Below, piece after piece: positions 26,608 to 35,392 of a stretch of DNA of 64,000 nt (positions are counted from its first letter, which is position 1; each line of letters starts with the position of its first letter). Position numbers and translations under genes: made by a program. Origin of the DNA: Rhizorhabdus wittichii RW1 (GTDB taxonomy: Bacteria > Pseudomonadota > Alphaproteobacteria > Sphingomonadales > Sphingomonadaceae). The notes below the pieces were generated by a model, which was not told where the DNA came from, searched no databases, and saw only the letters and a program-made list of their open reading frames with translations. Where the stretch lies: contig CP000699.1 in assembly GCA_000016765.1 (NCBI GenBank), positions 4,963,501 through 5,027,500 on the forward strand, read 5' to 3'.

Positions 26608-27402
26608 CTACGCGGCGGCACGCGGCGCCTCCTCCTTTCCCGTCTGGATCAGCCGCAGCCAGTCGTTTTCGATCCTGAGCGCGGTCAATATCCCGCTGCG
26701 ATAGGCGCCGGTGTCGATCCCGATCCGGTTGCCCGGCCATTGCACCTCCTCGGTGATGCTGTGGCCATGGACGACGATCTTCTCGAACCGCTCGGTCGAC
26801 GCGGTGAATTCGGCGCCGATCCACAGCACGTCCTCCTCCTCCTGCTCGGTGATCGGCCGGCCGGGCCGGATGCCGGCATGGACGAAGGCATAGTCGCCCA
26901 GCGTCAGCATCGGCAGCGCCTGCTGGAGGCAGAGCAGGTGCGCGGCGGGCATCCGCTGGAGCAGCGCGTCGCGCGCGGCGATCAGGGCGCGGACCGGCGC
27001 GCCCAGCGCCGGCGGTTCGACGCCGTAGCAGCGCAGTGTCGCGTCCCCGCCGAACAACAGCCATTCGCCGGCCTCCGCCGGATGATCGATGAAGGCGATC
27101 ATCGCCCGTTCGTGATTGCCCATCAGCAGCCGCGTCTCGAAGCCGTGGTGGCGTTGCAGCCAGGTCGCCGCCTCGACCACCTGGGCGGAATGCGGGCCGC
27201 GATCGATCAGGTCGCCGAGCAGGATGATGATCGGCCGGCGGCCGCGCGCGGTCGCCGCGGCGTCGGCGGCGATCCGGGCGAGCAGGTCGCGCAGCAACAG
27301 GTAGCTGCCATGGATGTCGCCGATCGCATAGACGAGTTGCCCGTCGATCTTCGCCGTGGCGGCGTTGCGCAGCGCGGGCGGGCGGTAGGATGCCCCCGTC
27401 AT
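26608..27402 (-). CDS. Metallophosphoesterase (Ser/Thr phosphatase-like)
   Basis: A 264-residue calcineurin-like phosphoesterase. The metal-binding motifs are in order: AIGDIHGSYLLLRDLL, LLGDLIDRGPHSAQVV, LLMGNHERAM and, later, FVHAGIRPGRP and VVHGHSIT. This pattern resembles bacterial PrpA-type or ApaH-like serine/threonine phosphatases. Cytoplasmic. The start at 27402 overlaps the stop of the upstream gene (ATGA), so the two are co-translated. The substrate is unknown; it could act on phosphoproteins or on dinucleotides. Confidence 0.9.
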   Translation of the reverse strand: MTGASYRPPALRNAATAKIDGQLVYAIGDIHGSYLLLRDLLARIAADAAATARGRRPIIILLGDLIDRGPHSAQVVEAATWLQRHHGFETRLLMGNHERAMIAFIDHPAEAGEWLLFGGDATLRCYGVEPPALGAPVRALIAARDALLQRMPAAHLLCLQQALPMLTLGDYAFVHAGIRPGRPITEQEEEDVLWIGAEFTASTERFEKIVVHGHSITEEVQWPGNRIGIDTGAYRSGILTALRIENDWLRLIQTGKEEAPRAAA

Positions 27403-28175
27403 CGGATGCGGTTCGCGGCGCGGCCGTGGATCGACAGGCGTTCGAGGTCGCCGGCCAGTTCGGCATAGCCTTCGAGGACGCCCTGCGGATCGCGCGCGGC
27501 GCGGTTGCGCAGCCGGGTCCAGTGGCGTTGATGCTCGACGAGGAAGCGGCGTTCGACGCCCTGGTGGATCGCTTCGGCATAGGCGCGGCGCAGCCGGCGG
27601 TCGGCCGCCAATATGTCGGGGCGCATGCACCAGGCCCGTTCGAGCCGGTCGCCTTCGCAGCCGCCGGGCGCGCTGGCGGCCTTCTCGGCCTTCCCGTCCT
27701 TTTTTTCGGCGGCGGGGCGGGGCGCGGCGTCCGTCGATCGTTCCTCGCGCGCGACCTTGCGATCGTCGCTGGAAGAAGGGGAGGGCGTCGTCGTCACGGT
27801 CGGCTTGACCAGCTGCGGCGCCGGAGTTGCCGGGATCGGCCGTTCGAAGGGGTTTGCGGCGACGCCCGTCGCCGGCGCGAGCGGCGCGCGATCGCGAAGG
27901 TCGGCGAAGCGGAGGCCACCCACCCCCGCGACGCCGATCAGCAGGCCGGCGGTCGCGGCGGCGAGCAGCGGTCCCGCGGTTACCCGTCGTCGCCCGGTGG
28001 CGGGGAGCGGCGTGGCCGACCCCTTGACCGCTATTTCGATCGTGCGCGGGAGCATGGCGTCGGCAGCCTCGGCCGTGCCGAAGATCGCGGCCATGTCGTT
28101 GCGGACATCGGCCAGCAGCAGGCGGGACGGCGGCTGGCGCACCGGATCGGGCGGTGGGGCGCTGTCGACGATCAT
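27399..28175 (-). CDS. Membrane protein with C-terminal LprI/DUF1311-like domain
   Basis: 258 residues. A cytoplasmic N-terminus (1-60) is followed by one transmembrane helix (about 65-85, GPLLAAATAGLLIGVAGVGG) and a Pro/Ser/Lys-rich linker. The C-terminal 80 residues carry two Cys and the pattern AWCMRPDILAADRRLRRAYA and HQRHWTRLRN, which resembles lysozyme-inhibitor LprI-like (DUF1311) domains. AAGGAGG is placed nine bases before the ATG at 28175, deciding the start. Overlaps the phosphoesterase gene. A periplasmic or outer-face role is inferred; the domain match is from motif reading only. Confidence 0.68.
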   Translation of the reverse strand: MIVDSAPPPDPVRQPPSRLLLADVRNDMAAIFGTAEAADAMLPRTIEIAVKGSATPLPATGRRRVTAGPLLAAATAGLLIGVAGVGGLRFADLRDRAPLAPATGVAANPFERPIPATPAPQLVKPTVTTTPSPSSSDDRKVAREERSTDAAPRPAAEKKDGKAEKAASAPGGCEGDRLERAWCMRPDILAADRRLRRAYAEAIHQGVERRFLVEHQRHWTRLRNRAARDPQGVLEGYAELAGDLERLSIHGRAANRIR

Positions 28176-29189
28176 GGGACGCAACCTCCTTGGCACGCGC
28201 GCCGAATGGCGCGGCGACGCCTTTCCTCGCGCGGTGGATCGCAAGGCCGGCGAAGCTGGTCGCGTCCGACCGGAAAAGCGAGACGGGATGCGACCAGTGG
28301 CCCCGCCGTCATGGCAGGCGGACGAACCCCATCCGCCCGCTTCGCGACTGGCCGAGCCATCGGGGCGATGAAATGGTCGAAATGCGTGTCGAGTCGAAAG
28401 TAGTCGACAAGCTTATGTCTCCCGAATCCACGATGATGGTCGTCATTATCTCGATCCGTTGGATGGAGGGTGAAGATCATGCTTATAGGACCGAATATGA
28501 TCCGAAACGATAAGATGATGGATTCGATCGCTGAACTGATGATTTCGACAACGAAATCTACAAATTTGAAATGGAAATGTGAGAAGTTATTTGCTGTAAC
28601 TGGCATCAGGGTGGCGGAATGATCGCAGGGTCGAATCGGGCTCGCGCGCTCATGATGATGAGGAATTCTGCTGCGCAGCAACATTCCATCGTCCGATGCG
28701 GCGATGTCGATAGGGCCGGTCCTGGCTCCATTCTCCGATGTCGATCGAACGGCCCGTGTCATCGCCACGAGGAAATTCGATTTATGGCGTGTGGATGATA
28801 GACCGGAAAATCGCTGGGAAGTGCTGATATAATAAAGAACATAAGGCGATACTCCGGTAGATCCGGTGCCACCCCTGATCATGATGAAATGTTAAGGGCG
28901 AATCCGTTTCGATCGTGTCACGAAACGGTTCGATAGTGGAGGATGTTATAAGATCGTGGGGATGTCAACTGGTTGCACTGCACAAATTCCAGTTGACGGG
29001 TCGGTCGGTTCATGATCCTATTTGGACGTTATCAGACCGATCCAAGGTTTGTCCTGACCTGAAGTTACTCGGGGACGTTCCGGCGCCCTTTTCGGATGGG
29101 GTTCGAAAAGGCGCCGGTCGATCGACTGTGCCGGGGGGCACCGGAGGCTCGCGCCTCTGGCAGTGGCTTATCTGGAAAGGGAAGTGTCC
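28176..29189. other. One-kilobase gap without convincing gene, AT-richer
   Basis: About 1 kb between divergent units. The middle part (about 28380-29060) is clearly AT-richer than the surroundings. Open frames here lack the third-position G/C bias of the neighbours and begin or end inside flanking genes, so I reject them as genes. It probably holds the promoter and a long leader of the sugar-nucleotide operon starting at 29190, or it is the remnant of inserted DNA. No terminal repeats or transposase remnants are seen. Confidence 0.5.
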
Positions 29190-30260
29190 ATGCGTATCCT
29201 CGTCACCGGCAATATGGGCTATGTCGGTCCGGCCGTCGTCCGGCATTTCCGGGAGGTCTTTCCCGCCGCGACGATCGATGGCTTCGACAACGGCTATTTC
29301 GCTCATTGCCTGACCGGCGCGACCGAGCTGCCCGAGCGCAGGCTCGACCATCAATATTTCGGCGACGCGCGCGACCTCGATGAAGGCGCGCTCGCGGGCT
29401 ATGACGCGGTCGTCCACCTCGCCGCCGTCTCGAACGACCCGATGGGCAGCCGCTTCGCGGCGGTCACCCGCGCGATCAACCAGGACGCGTCGGCGCGGAT
29501 CGGCCGGCTCGCCGCTGCGGCGGGCGTCCGCGCCTTCGTCTTCGCGTCGAGCTGCAGCGTCTATGGCGTGGCCGAGGGCGGTCCGCGCCGCGAGGGCGAT
29601 CCGCTCAATCCCGTCACCGACTATGCGGCGTCGAAGATCGGCACCGAGCGCGAGCTGGAGGCGATCGGCGGCGACATGGTCGTCACCTGCCTGCGCTTCG
29701 CCACCGCCTGCGGCATGTCCGACCGGCTGCGGCTCGACCTGGTCCTCAACGATTTCGTCGCCGGTGCGCTGACCAGCGGGCAGATCACGGTGCTGAGCGA
29801 CGGCACGCCGTGGCGTCCGCTGATCGACACCGCCGACATGGCGCGCGCGATCGAATGGGCGGCGACCCGCCCCGCCGACAATGGCGGCCGCTTCCTGGTG
29901 GTCAATGCCGGCATCGACAGCGCCAATTACCAGGTGCGCGACCTGGCCGGCGCGGTCGCCGCCGCGCTGCCGGGGACGAGCGTCAGCATCAACACCGATG
30001 CGCCGGCCGACAGCCGCTCCTACCAGGTCGATTTCGGCGCCTTCGCCGCGCTCGCGCCGCAGCACCTGCCGCAGGTCACGCTGTCCCGGTCGATCGAGCA
30101 GCTGATCGACGGCCTGCGCCGCATGGGCTTCGCCGATCCCGATTTCCGCGCCTCGCCGCTGATCCGGCTGCGGGTGTTGCAGGACCATATCGCGAGCGGC
30201 CGCCTGTCCGAGGGGTTGAGCTGGCTGTCGCCGTCCGCTTCCGCCGCCATCGCGGCCTGA
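29190..30260 (+). CDS. NAD-dependent epimerase/dehydratase (extended SDR)
   Basis: A 356-residue extended short-chain dehydrogenase. The N-terminal NAD site is RILVTGNMGYVGPAVVRHF. VVHLAAVSNDPMG follows, then the catalytic Ser in FASSCSVYG and the Tyr-Lys pair in DYAASKIGTE. It acts on a nucleotide sugar, probably as epimerase, dehydratase or reductase. It heads an operon with the CTP-dependent sugar-1-phosphate transferase, a SAF-domain dehydrogenase and an RfbC-type epimerase. The likely product is an unusual CDP-activated sugar for surface polysaccharide. The ribosome site AAAGGGA is seven bases before the ATG. Confidence 0.9.
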   Translation: MRILVTGNMGYVGPAVVRHFREVFPAATIDGFDNGYFAHCLTGATELPERRLDHQYFGDARDLDEGALAGYDAVVHLAAVSNDPMGSRFAAVTRAINQDASARIGRLAAAAGVRAFVFASSCSVYGVAEGGPRREGDPLNPVTDYAASKIGTERELEAIGGDMVVTCLRFATACGMSDRLRLDLVLNDFVAGALTSGQITVLSDGTPWRPLIDTADMARAIEWAATRPADNGGRFLVVNAGIDSANYQVRDLAGAVAAALPGTSVSINTDAPADSRSYQVDFGAFAALAPQHLPQVTLSRSIEQLIDGLRRMGFADPDFRASPLIRLRVLQDHIASGRLSEGLSWLSPSASAAIAA

Positions 30261-30277
30261 TCGGGGAGGACGGCGGA

Positions 30278-31051
30278 ATGAGGAAGATCGCCCTGCTGGC
30301 GGGTGGCTTCGGCACGCGCCTGAGCGAGGAGACCGCGATCCGGCCGAAGCCGATGGTCGAGATCGGCGGTCGCCCGATCATGTGGCACATCATGAAGATC
30401 TACGCCCATTACGGCTATAAGGACTTCGTCGTGATCGGCGGCTACAAGGTTGAATATATCCGAGATTATTTCCTCAACTATCGCAGCCGGGCGAGCGACT
30501 TCACGATCGACCTGAAATCGGGCGACGTCGACTGGCTGGAGGCGATCGGGGAGGACTGGCGCGTCACCATCGTCGACACCGGTCACGACACGCTGACCGG
30601 CGGGCGGCTGCTGCGGGCGCGGCATCTGCTCGACGGCGGGCGCTTCGGCCTGACCTATGGCGACGGCGTCAGCGACGTCGACATCCCGGCGGTGATCGCG
30701 GCGCACGAGGCGGCGGGCGCCTGGTGCACCCTGACCGCCGTGACGCAGCCCGGCCGCTATGGCTCGCTCCGGATCGACGAGGACGGCCACCGGGTCCAGG
30801 GCTTCCGCGAGAAGGGGGCGGCCGACGGCGGCCTGATCAATGGCGGCTTCTTCGTCTGCGAGCCCGAACTGCTCGACCTGATCGACGGCGACCAGACCAC
30901 CTTCGAGGCCGAGCCGATGGACCGGCTGATCGAGCGCGGCAAGCTCGCCAGCTACCATCATGACGGCTTCTGGCAGAGCATGGATTCACTGCGCGACAAG
31001 CATCTGCTCGAGGAATTGTGGGCCAACGGCGCCCCCTGGAAGGTCTGGTAG
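30278..31051 (+). CDS. rfbF: Glucose-1-phosphate cytidylyltransferase
   Basis: A 257-residue enzyme, exactly the usual RfbF size, making CDP-glucose from CTP and glucose-1-phosphate. The nucleotide site is IALLAGGFGTRLSEETAIRP with KPMVEIGGRPIMWHIMK. FGLTYGDGVSDVDI is the metal/sugar site, and the C-terminal FWQSMDSLRDKHLLEELW is typical. GGGGAGGA precedes the ATG. It lies 17 bases after the SDR gene. A separate CDP-glucose 4,6-dehydratase of the RfbG type is not visible in the window, so the SDR next door may do that or a related step. Confidence 0.95.
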   Translation: MRKIALLAGGFGTRLSEETAIRPKPMVEIGGRPIMWHIMKIYAHYGYKDFVVIGGYKVEYIRDYFLNYRSRASDFTIDLKSGDVDWLEAIGEDWRVTIVDTGHDTLTGGRLLRARHLLDGGRFGLTYGDGVSDVDIPAVIAAHEAAGAWCTLTAVTQPGRYGSLRIDEDGHRVQGFREKGAADGGLINGGFFVCEPELLDLIDGDQTTFEAEPMDRLIERGKLASYHHDGFWQSMDSLRDKHLLEELWANGAPWKVW

Positions 31052-31072
31052 GCCGGCTATGGGAGACTATCG

Positions 31073-32398
31073 ATGATCCTGGTCGACACGGCGCTGCGCC
31101 GCCGCGAGGAGGAAGGGCGGCCGATCCGCGTCGGCATCGTCGGCGCCGGTTTCCAGGGCGCCGCGATCGTGCGGCAGATCATGACGGTGACGCCGGGCAT
31201 GACGGTGGCGGCGCTCGCCAACCGGAACATCGCGCCGGCCGTCGCGGCGTTCGAGGCGCTCGGGATCGCGCCGCGCCGCTGCGACTCCCGCCGCGCCGTC
31301 GAGGCCGCGATCGCCGCCGGCGAACCGGCCGTCACCGAGGATGCCATCGGCCTGGCCGAGGCCGACGGCATCGACGTCGTCGTCGAGGTGACCGGATCGA
31401 TCGAGCATGCCGCCGCGGTGATCGTCGCCGCGATCCGCGCGGGCAAGCACGTCGTCCAGATGAACGCCGAGGTCGACGGCACGGTCGGCCCGATCCTGAA
31501 GCGCAAGGCCGACGCGGCGGGGCTGGTCTACAGCTTCTCCGACGGCGACCAGCCGGGCGTGCAGATGAACCTGTTCCGCTTCGTCGCCGGGCTCGGGGTG
31601 AAGCCGGTGCTGTGCGGCAACATCAAGGGGCTGCACGACCCGAAGCGCAACCCGACCACCCAGCAGGCCTTTGCCGAGAAATGGGGGCAGAAACCGGCGA
31701 TGGTCGCGTCCTTCGCGGACGGCACCAAGATTTCCTACGAACAAGCGATCGTCGCCAACGGCACGGGTTTCTCCGTCGCCCGTCGGGGGATGATCGGGCC
31801 AGACTTCTCCGGCGGGGATCCTACAGCCCCCCTGGTCCCGCTGGAGGAGACCGTTTCGGCCTTCGCGGACGCGCTCGACGGCGCGTCCGCGGGCCTGGTC
31901 GATTATGTGGTCGGCGCCCGGCCGGGGCCCGGCGTGTTCGTGCTGGGAACGCAGGACGATCCCCGGCAGCGGCATTTCCTGAACCTCTACAAGCTGGGGA
32001 CGGGCCCCTATTATTGCTTCTCCACGCCCTATCATCTCTGCCATTTCGAGGTGCCGACCTCGATCGCGCGGGCGGCGCTGTTCGGCGACGCGGTGCTCGC
32101 GCCGCTGGGCGCGCCGCGCGTCGGCGTGATCGCGGTCGCCAAGAAGGCGCTCCGGCCGGGTGACGTGATCGGGGAGTTCGGCGGCTTCGAGGCCTATGGC
32201 GTCGCCGAGAATGCCGACGTCATCGACCGTGAGCGACTGCTGCCGCTCGGCCTCGCGCTCGGTTGCACGCTGGTGCGGCCGGTGGCCGAGGACCAGCCGA
32301 TCGGCCGCGACGACGTCTTCGTGCCGGCCGGGCGGCTGATCGACCGGCTATATGCCGAGCAGCAGGAACATTTCGCCGGCAAGCGGCAGGCGGCCTGA
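31073..32398 (+). CDS. NAD(P)-dependent oxidoreductase with SAF domain
   Basis: A 441-residue protein. The N-terminal Rossmann fold PIRVGIVGAGFQGAAIVRQI and VVVEVTGSIEHAAAVIVAAI resemble homoserine-dehydrogenase-like or Gfo-type folds. A middle catalytic-type region (KGLHDPKRNPTTQQ) follows. A C-terminal SAF-like part (about 345-435, KKALRPGDVIGEFGGFEAYG) resembles antifreeze/sialic-acid-type domains. Such proteins recur beside CDP-sugar genes in polysaccharide loci, but their reaction is not established. It sits 21 bases after rfbF and its stop overlaps the ribosome site of the following epimerase gene, indicating one operon. Confidence 0.85.
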   Translation: MILVDTALRRREEEGRPIRVGIVGAGFQGAAIVRQIMTVTPGMTVAALANRNIAPAVAAFEALGIAPRRCDSRRAVEAAIAAGEPAVTEDAIGLAEADGIDVVVEVTGSIEHAAAVIVAAIRAGKHVVQMNAEVDGTVGPILKRKADAAGLVYSFSDGDQPGVQMNLFRFVAGLGVKPVLCGNIKGLHDPKRNPTTQQAFAEKWGQKPAMVASFADGTKISYEQAIVANGTGFSVARRGMIGPDFSGGDPTAPLVPLEETVSAFADALDGASAGLVDYVVGARPGPGVFVLGTQDDPRQRHFLNLYKLGTGPYYCFSTPYHLCHFEVPTSIARAALFGDAVLAPLGAPRVGVIAVAKKALRPGDVIGEFGGFEAYGVAENADVIDRERLLPLGLALGCTLVRPVAEDQPIGRDDVFVPAGRLIDRLYAEQQEHFAGKRQAA

Positions 32399-32408
32399 AG
32401 GAGCTTCC

Positions 32409-32957
32409 ATGATCTTCCACGAGACCACGCTGAAGGACGCGCGGCTGATCGAGGTCGAGCCGCGCGGCGACGAGCGCGGCATGTTCGCGCGGACCTTCTG
32501 CCGCCAGGAGTTCGAGGCGCACGGCCTGCTCACCGACTTCGTCCAGCAGAATATGTCGGTGTCGGCGCAGGCCGGCACGATCCGCGGCATGCATTATCAG
32601 CGGCCGCCCTTTACCGAGGCGAAGCTGGTCCGCTGCGTGCGCGGCCGGATCCTCGACGTGATCGTCGACATGCGCAGCGGATCGCCGACCTATCTGCGAC
32701 ATGAAGGGTTCGAACTGTCCGCCGACAACCGCCGCCAACTCTATGTGCCGCCCGGCTTCGCGCACAGCTTCCAGACGCTCGTCGACGATATCGAGGTCAG
32801 CTACCTGGTCACCGCGCCCTACACGCCCGATGCGGAGGGCGGGGTGCGCTACAGCGATCCACTGCTCGCGATAAGCTGGCCGCTGCCGGTCACGACCATA
32901 TCCGACAAGGACGCTGGCTGGCCGCTGATCGACCGGTCGGCGGAACCGATATTCTGA
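32409..32957 (+). CDS. rfbC: dTDP-4-dehydrorhamnose 3,5-epimerase family (RfbC-like)
   Basis: A 182-residue cupin-fold sugar-nucleotide epimerase. Conserved signatures are EPRGDERGMFARTFCRQEF, QQNMSVSAQAGTIRGMHYQ (catalytic His), VRGRILDVIVDMR (Asp partner) and YVPPGFAHSFQTL. AAGGAG overlaps the preceding stop. True RfbC acts on dTDP-sugars, yet no other dTDP-rhamnose gene (rfbA, B, D) is in the window and the neighbour is CTP-dependent. Here it may epimerise a CDP-4-keto sugar, as in paratose or ascarylose routes. Converges on the next gene. Confidence 0.92.
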   Translation: MIFHETTLKDARLIEVEPRGDERGMFARTFCRQEFEAHGLLTDFVQQNMSVSAQAGTIRGMHYQRPPFTEAKLVRCVRGRILDVIVDMRSGSPTYLRHEGFELSADNRRQLYVPPGFAHSFQTLVDDIEVSYLVTAPYTPDAEGGVRYSDPLLAISWPLPVTTISDKDAGWPLIDRSAEPIF

Positions 32958-32986
32958 TCCGCGCGCCTCGCCGCCGGGCGTCCGGC

Positions 32987-33964
32987 TCAGGCCGCCGTCT
33001 GCTGGAGCAGCTTGTCGGCGACGATCATGAAGGATTGCCAGCCCGACATGTCGACCGGCGCGTCGGCCGCCTCGATCGCCGGGTGGAACAGCATGCCCGA
33101 CAGCGTGCCCGCCGCGACGATCCGCGCCTTGCCGAACCGACCCGAGAGGAGGAGCTGGAGCGCCAGCTTACCCTGCCGCGCGACATGGCGGATGAAGGCG
33201 CCCTTCGACTGGTAGCGACGGACATTATAGGCCTGGTTGCGCAGGAAATAATAATGATAGCCGATCCGCGTCGGGTTGACCTCGGTGCGGATGTCGAGCT
33301 TGCCGTCGAGCTGGCGGACATGGACGGCCTTGCTGTCGCCGACCAGATAGCCGGGCCGCTCGCGGGTGATCCGCGTCGTATATTCGGTGTCCTCGCCCCA
33401 GATGAACATCGACGCGATCGGCAGGCCGAACTGGTCGAGCGTCGCGCGGGGCATCAGGATCGACACGAAGGTCGCGCGCCGCACCGGCACCAGGCAATGT
33501 TCGAGCAGCTCGGGCCAGTTCTGGTAGGACAGGCTGTTGCGGCTGAGGTCGATGTCGGGGACGTTGGTGACGATCCCGCCCGGCGTCCGCGCCGTCGACA
33601 CCACGAAGGGCGGGTCGATCTCCCGCGCGCGGAGCAGCCGGTCGGCGTCGAGCAGCTTCTCCAGCGCGTCGGGATCGGGGATGACGTCGTCGTCCATCAC
33701 CCAGATGCCGTCGGCCTGGGCGCGATAGGCCATGCGGATGCCGGTGTTGAAGCCGCCGGCCGCGCCGACATTCTTCGGCAGGATGTGGAGCTCGATCCGG
33801 TCGGCCCAGTTGCGGGCCAGCATCTCGGCGGTGCCGTCGCTGCTGCCATTGTCGATGACGATGATCCGTTCGACCGGGACGGTCTGGGCCTGGATCGCCT
33901 TCAGGCATTCCTCGACCAGGTCTTTCCGGTTGTAGGTCAGAACCACAGCGGAAACGGTGCGCAT
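32987..33964 (-). CDS. Family 2 glycosyltransferase (rhamnosyl/galactofuranosyl type)
   Basis: A 325-residue GT-A enzyme. Motifs are VSAVVLTYNRKDLVEECLKA, IIVIDNGSSDGTAEML, NVGAAGGFNTGIRMAY and WVMDDDVIPDPDALEKL, the last having the acidic triad of GlfT2- and rhamnosyltransferase-like enzymes; FIWGEDTEYTTRI is a typical late motif. AGGAGG lies four bases before the ATG at 33964. The frame is open upstream to 34030, but that part is AT-rich leader. Probably transfers the special sugar made by the adjacent operon. Confidence 0.9.
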   Translation of the reverse strand: MRTVSAVVLTYNRKDLVEECLKAIQAQTVPVERIIVIDNGSSDGTAEMLARNWADRIELHILPKNVGAAGGFNTGIRMAYRAQADGIWVMDDDVIPDPDALEKLLDADRLLRAREIDPPFVVSTARTPGGIVTNVPDIDLSRNSLSYQNWPELLEHCLVPVRRATFVSILMPRATLDQFGLPIASMFIWGEDTEYTTRITRERPGYLVGDSKAVHVRQLDGKLDIRTEVNPTRIGYHYYFLRNQAYNVRRYQSKGAFIRHVARQGKLALQLLLSGRFGKARIVAAGTLSGMLFHPAIEAADAPVDMSGWQSFMIVADKLLQQTAA

Positions 33965-34094
33965 AGCGCCTCCTGTGTTACGCATACAATCCCCGTAGAA
34001 TCCCTTAGCACAGGGTGGCCGGGGAGGCAAAGCATCTTAACAAAGTGTTTCAGTAATGTAGCAGTATATGAATAGATTGTGATGGACGTCACAT

Positions 34095-35213
34095 ATGAGG
34101 ATTATTGACACGCTTGTCGTTGGTGCTGGCGTTATAGGGATTTCTGTTGCCAGGAAGTTTTCTATTTACGGCCATGAAACGATCGTTATTGATGGAGAGG
34201 AGGCGTTCGGTACGTGGACAAGCGCACGGAATAGCGAGGTCATCCATGCCGGACTCTATTATCCGCCCGGTTCGCTGAAGGCCGCGCTGTGCATCCAAGG
34301 GCGCGAGCTGCTCTATCGTTATTGCTCGGATCGAGGGGTTCCGCACCGGCGGACCGGGAAGATCATCTTCGCCGCCGATGCTGCCCAGGCGGCGGGACTG
34401 GACGCGATCCTGGCGACCGCCGCCGCCGCCGGGGTCGACGATCTGCGCCGCCTCGACGCGCGCGAGGCCGCCGCGCTCGAGCCCGAGCTGCGCTGCCATG
34501 CGGCGCTGTTGTCGCCGTCGACCGGGATCGTCGACTCGCACGGGCTGATGACCGCGCTGCTCGGCGAGGCGACGGCGCATGGCGCGATCTTCGCGGCGCG
34601 ATCGAGGGCGACCCGGCTGACCCGGCATCGCGACGGCTGGGGCGTCCATATCGACGGCGAGGCGGAGCCGACGCTGGTCGCGCGGCGCGTCGTCAACGCC
34701 GGCGGGCTCGCCGCGCACCGGCTCGCCCGCGCGACCGAAGGGCTGGCGGCCGAGCATGTTCCCGACATCCGCTATGCGCGCGGCGTCTACTTCACCTATG
34801 CCGGGAAGGTGCCGTTCCGCCATCTCGTCTATCCGGTGCCGGTGCCGGGCGGGCTCGGCACCCATCTGACGCTCGACATGGCGGGGATGGCGCGCTTCGG
34901 CCCCGACGTCGAATGGATCGACGCGGTCGACTACAGCGTCGATCCGGCGCGCGGCGCGCGGTTCCTGGCGGCGGCGCGGCTGATCTGGCCGGGGATCGAT
35001 CCCGACCGGCTCCAGCCGGGCTATGCCGGCATCCGGCCCAAGATCGGCGGGCCCGACGCTCCGGTCGCGGATTTCCGGATCGACGGGCCCGAGCGGCACG
35101 GCCTGCCGGGGCTGGTCAACCTGTTCGGGATCGAGTCCCCCGGCCTCACCGCCTCGCTCGCCATCGCCGATCTGGCCGCGGCGCGCCTCGGGGCCCGTAG
35201 GGCCGGCAGCTGA
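34095..35213 (+). CDS. FAD-dependent oxidoreductase, L-2-hydroxyglutarate oxidase-like
   Basis: A 372-residue DAO-superfamily flavoenzyme. The FAD site is IDTLVVGAGVIGISVARKFS followed by the acidic IDGE. NSEVIHAGLYYPPGSLKA is the LhgO-type signature around the substrate site, and PSTGIVDSHGLMTALLGEA follows. The C-terminus GLVNLFGIESPGLTASLAIA also matches. The likely activity is oxidation of a 2-hydroxy acid such as L-2-hydroxyglutarate, or of a related sugar acid. The first 40 codons are much richer in A/T and rare codons than the rest, with no clear ribosome site upstream. Divergent from the glycosyltransferase. Confidence 0.88.
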   Translation: MRIIDTLVVGAGVIGISVARKFSIYGHETIVIDGEEAFGTWTSARNSEVIHAGLYYPPGSLKAALCIQGRELLYRYCSDRGVPHRRTGKIIFAADAAQAAGLDAILATAAAAGVDDLRRLDAREAAALEPELRCHAALLSPSTGIVDSHGLMTALLGEATAHGAIFAARSRATRLTRHRDGWGVHIDGEAEPTLVARRVVNAGGLAAHRLARATEGLAAEHVPDIRYARGVYFTYAGKVPFRHLVYPVPVPGGLGTHLTLDMAGMARFGPDVEWIDAVDYSVDPARGARFLAAARLIWPGIDPDRLQPGYAGIRPKIGGPDAPVADFRIDGPERHGLPGLVNLFGIESPGLTASLAIADLAAARLGARRAGS

Positions 35214-35392
35214 CCTTCCGCACCGCACAAGCCGATGCCGCGCCGGGCGGGGCAACGCTTCGCCCTGCGGCGATACCGCTTTGCAGCATGACCAATTACA
35301 GTCCGGGAATAATCCAATAGCTTCAGCATATTGGGGTACGGTGCAGGGGTGCGCCGTGAGGTCATGGACAGGGGATATGGAGTCTCCCGGCG

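Noticed and set aside
28172-28882. 236-residue minus-strand frame in the AT-rich gap
   Set aside because: Lacks the codon bias of the neighbours, runs into the real gene at its 3' end, no recognisable domain.
28915-29313. 132-residue plus-strand frame before the SDR gene
   Set aside because: Overlaps the start of the SDR gene in another frame and has no ribosome site or domain.
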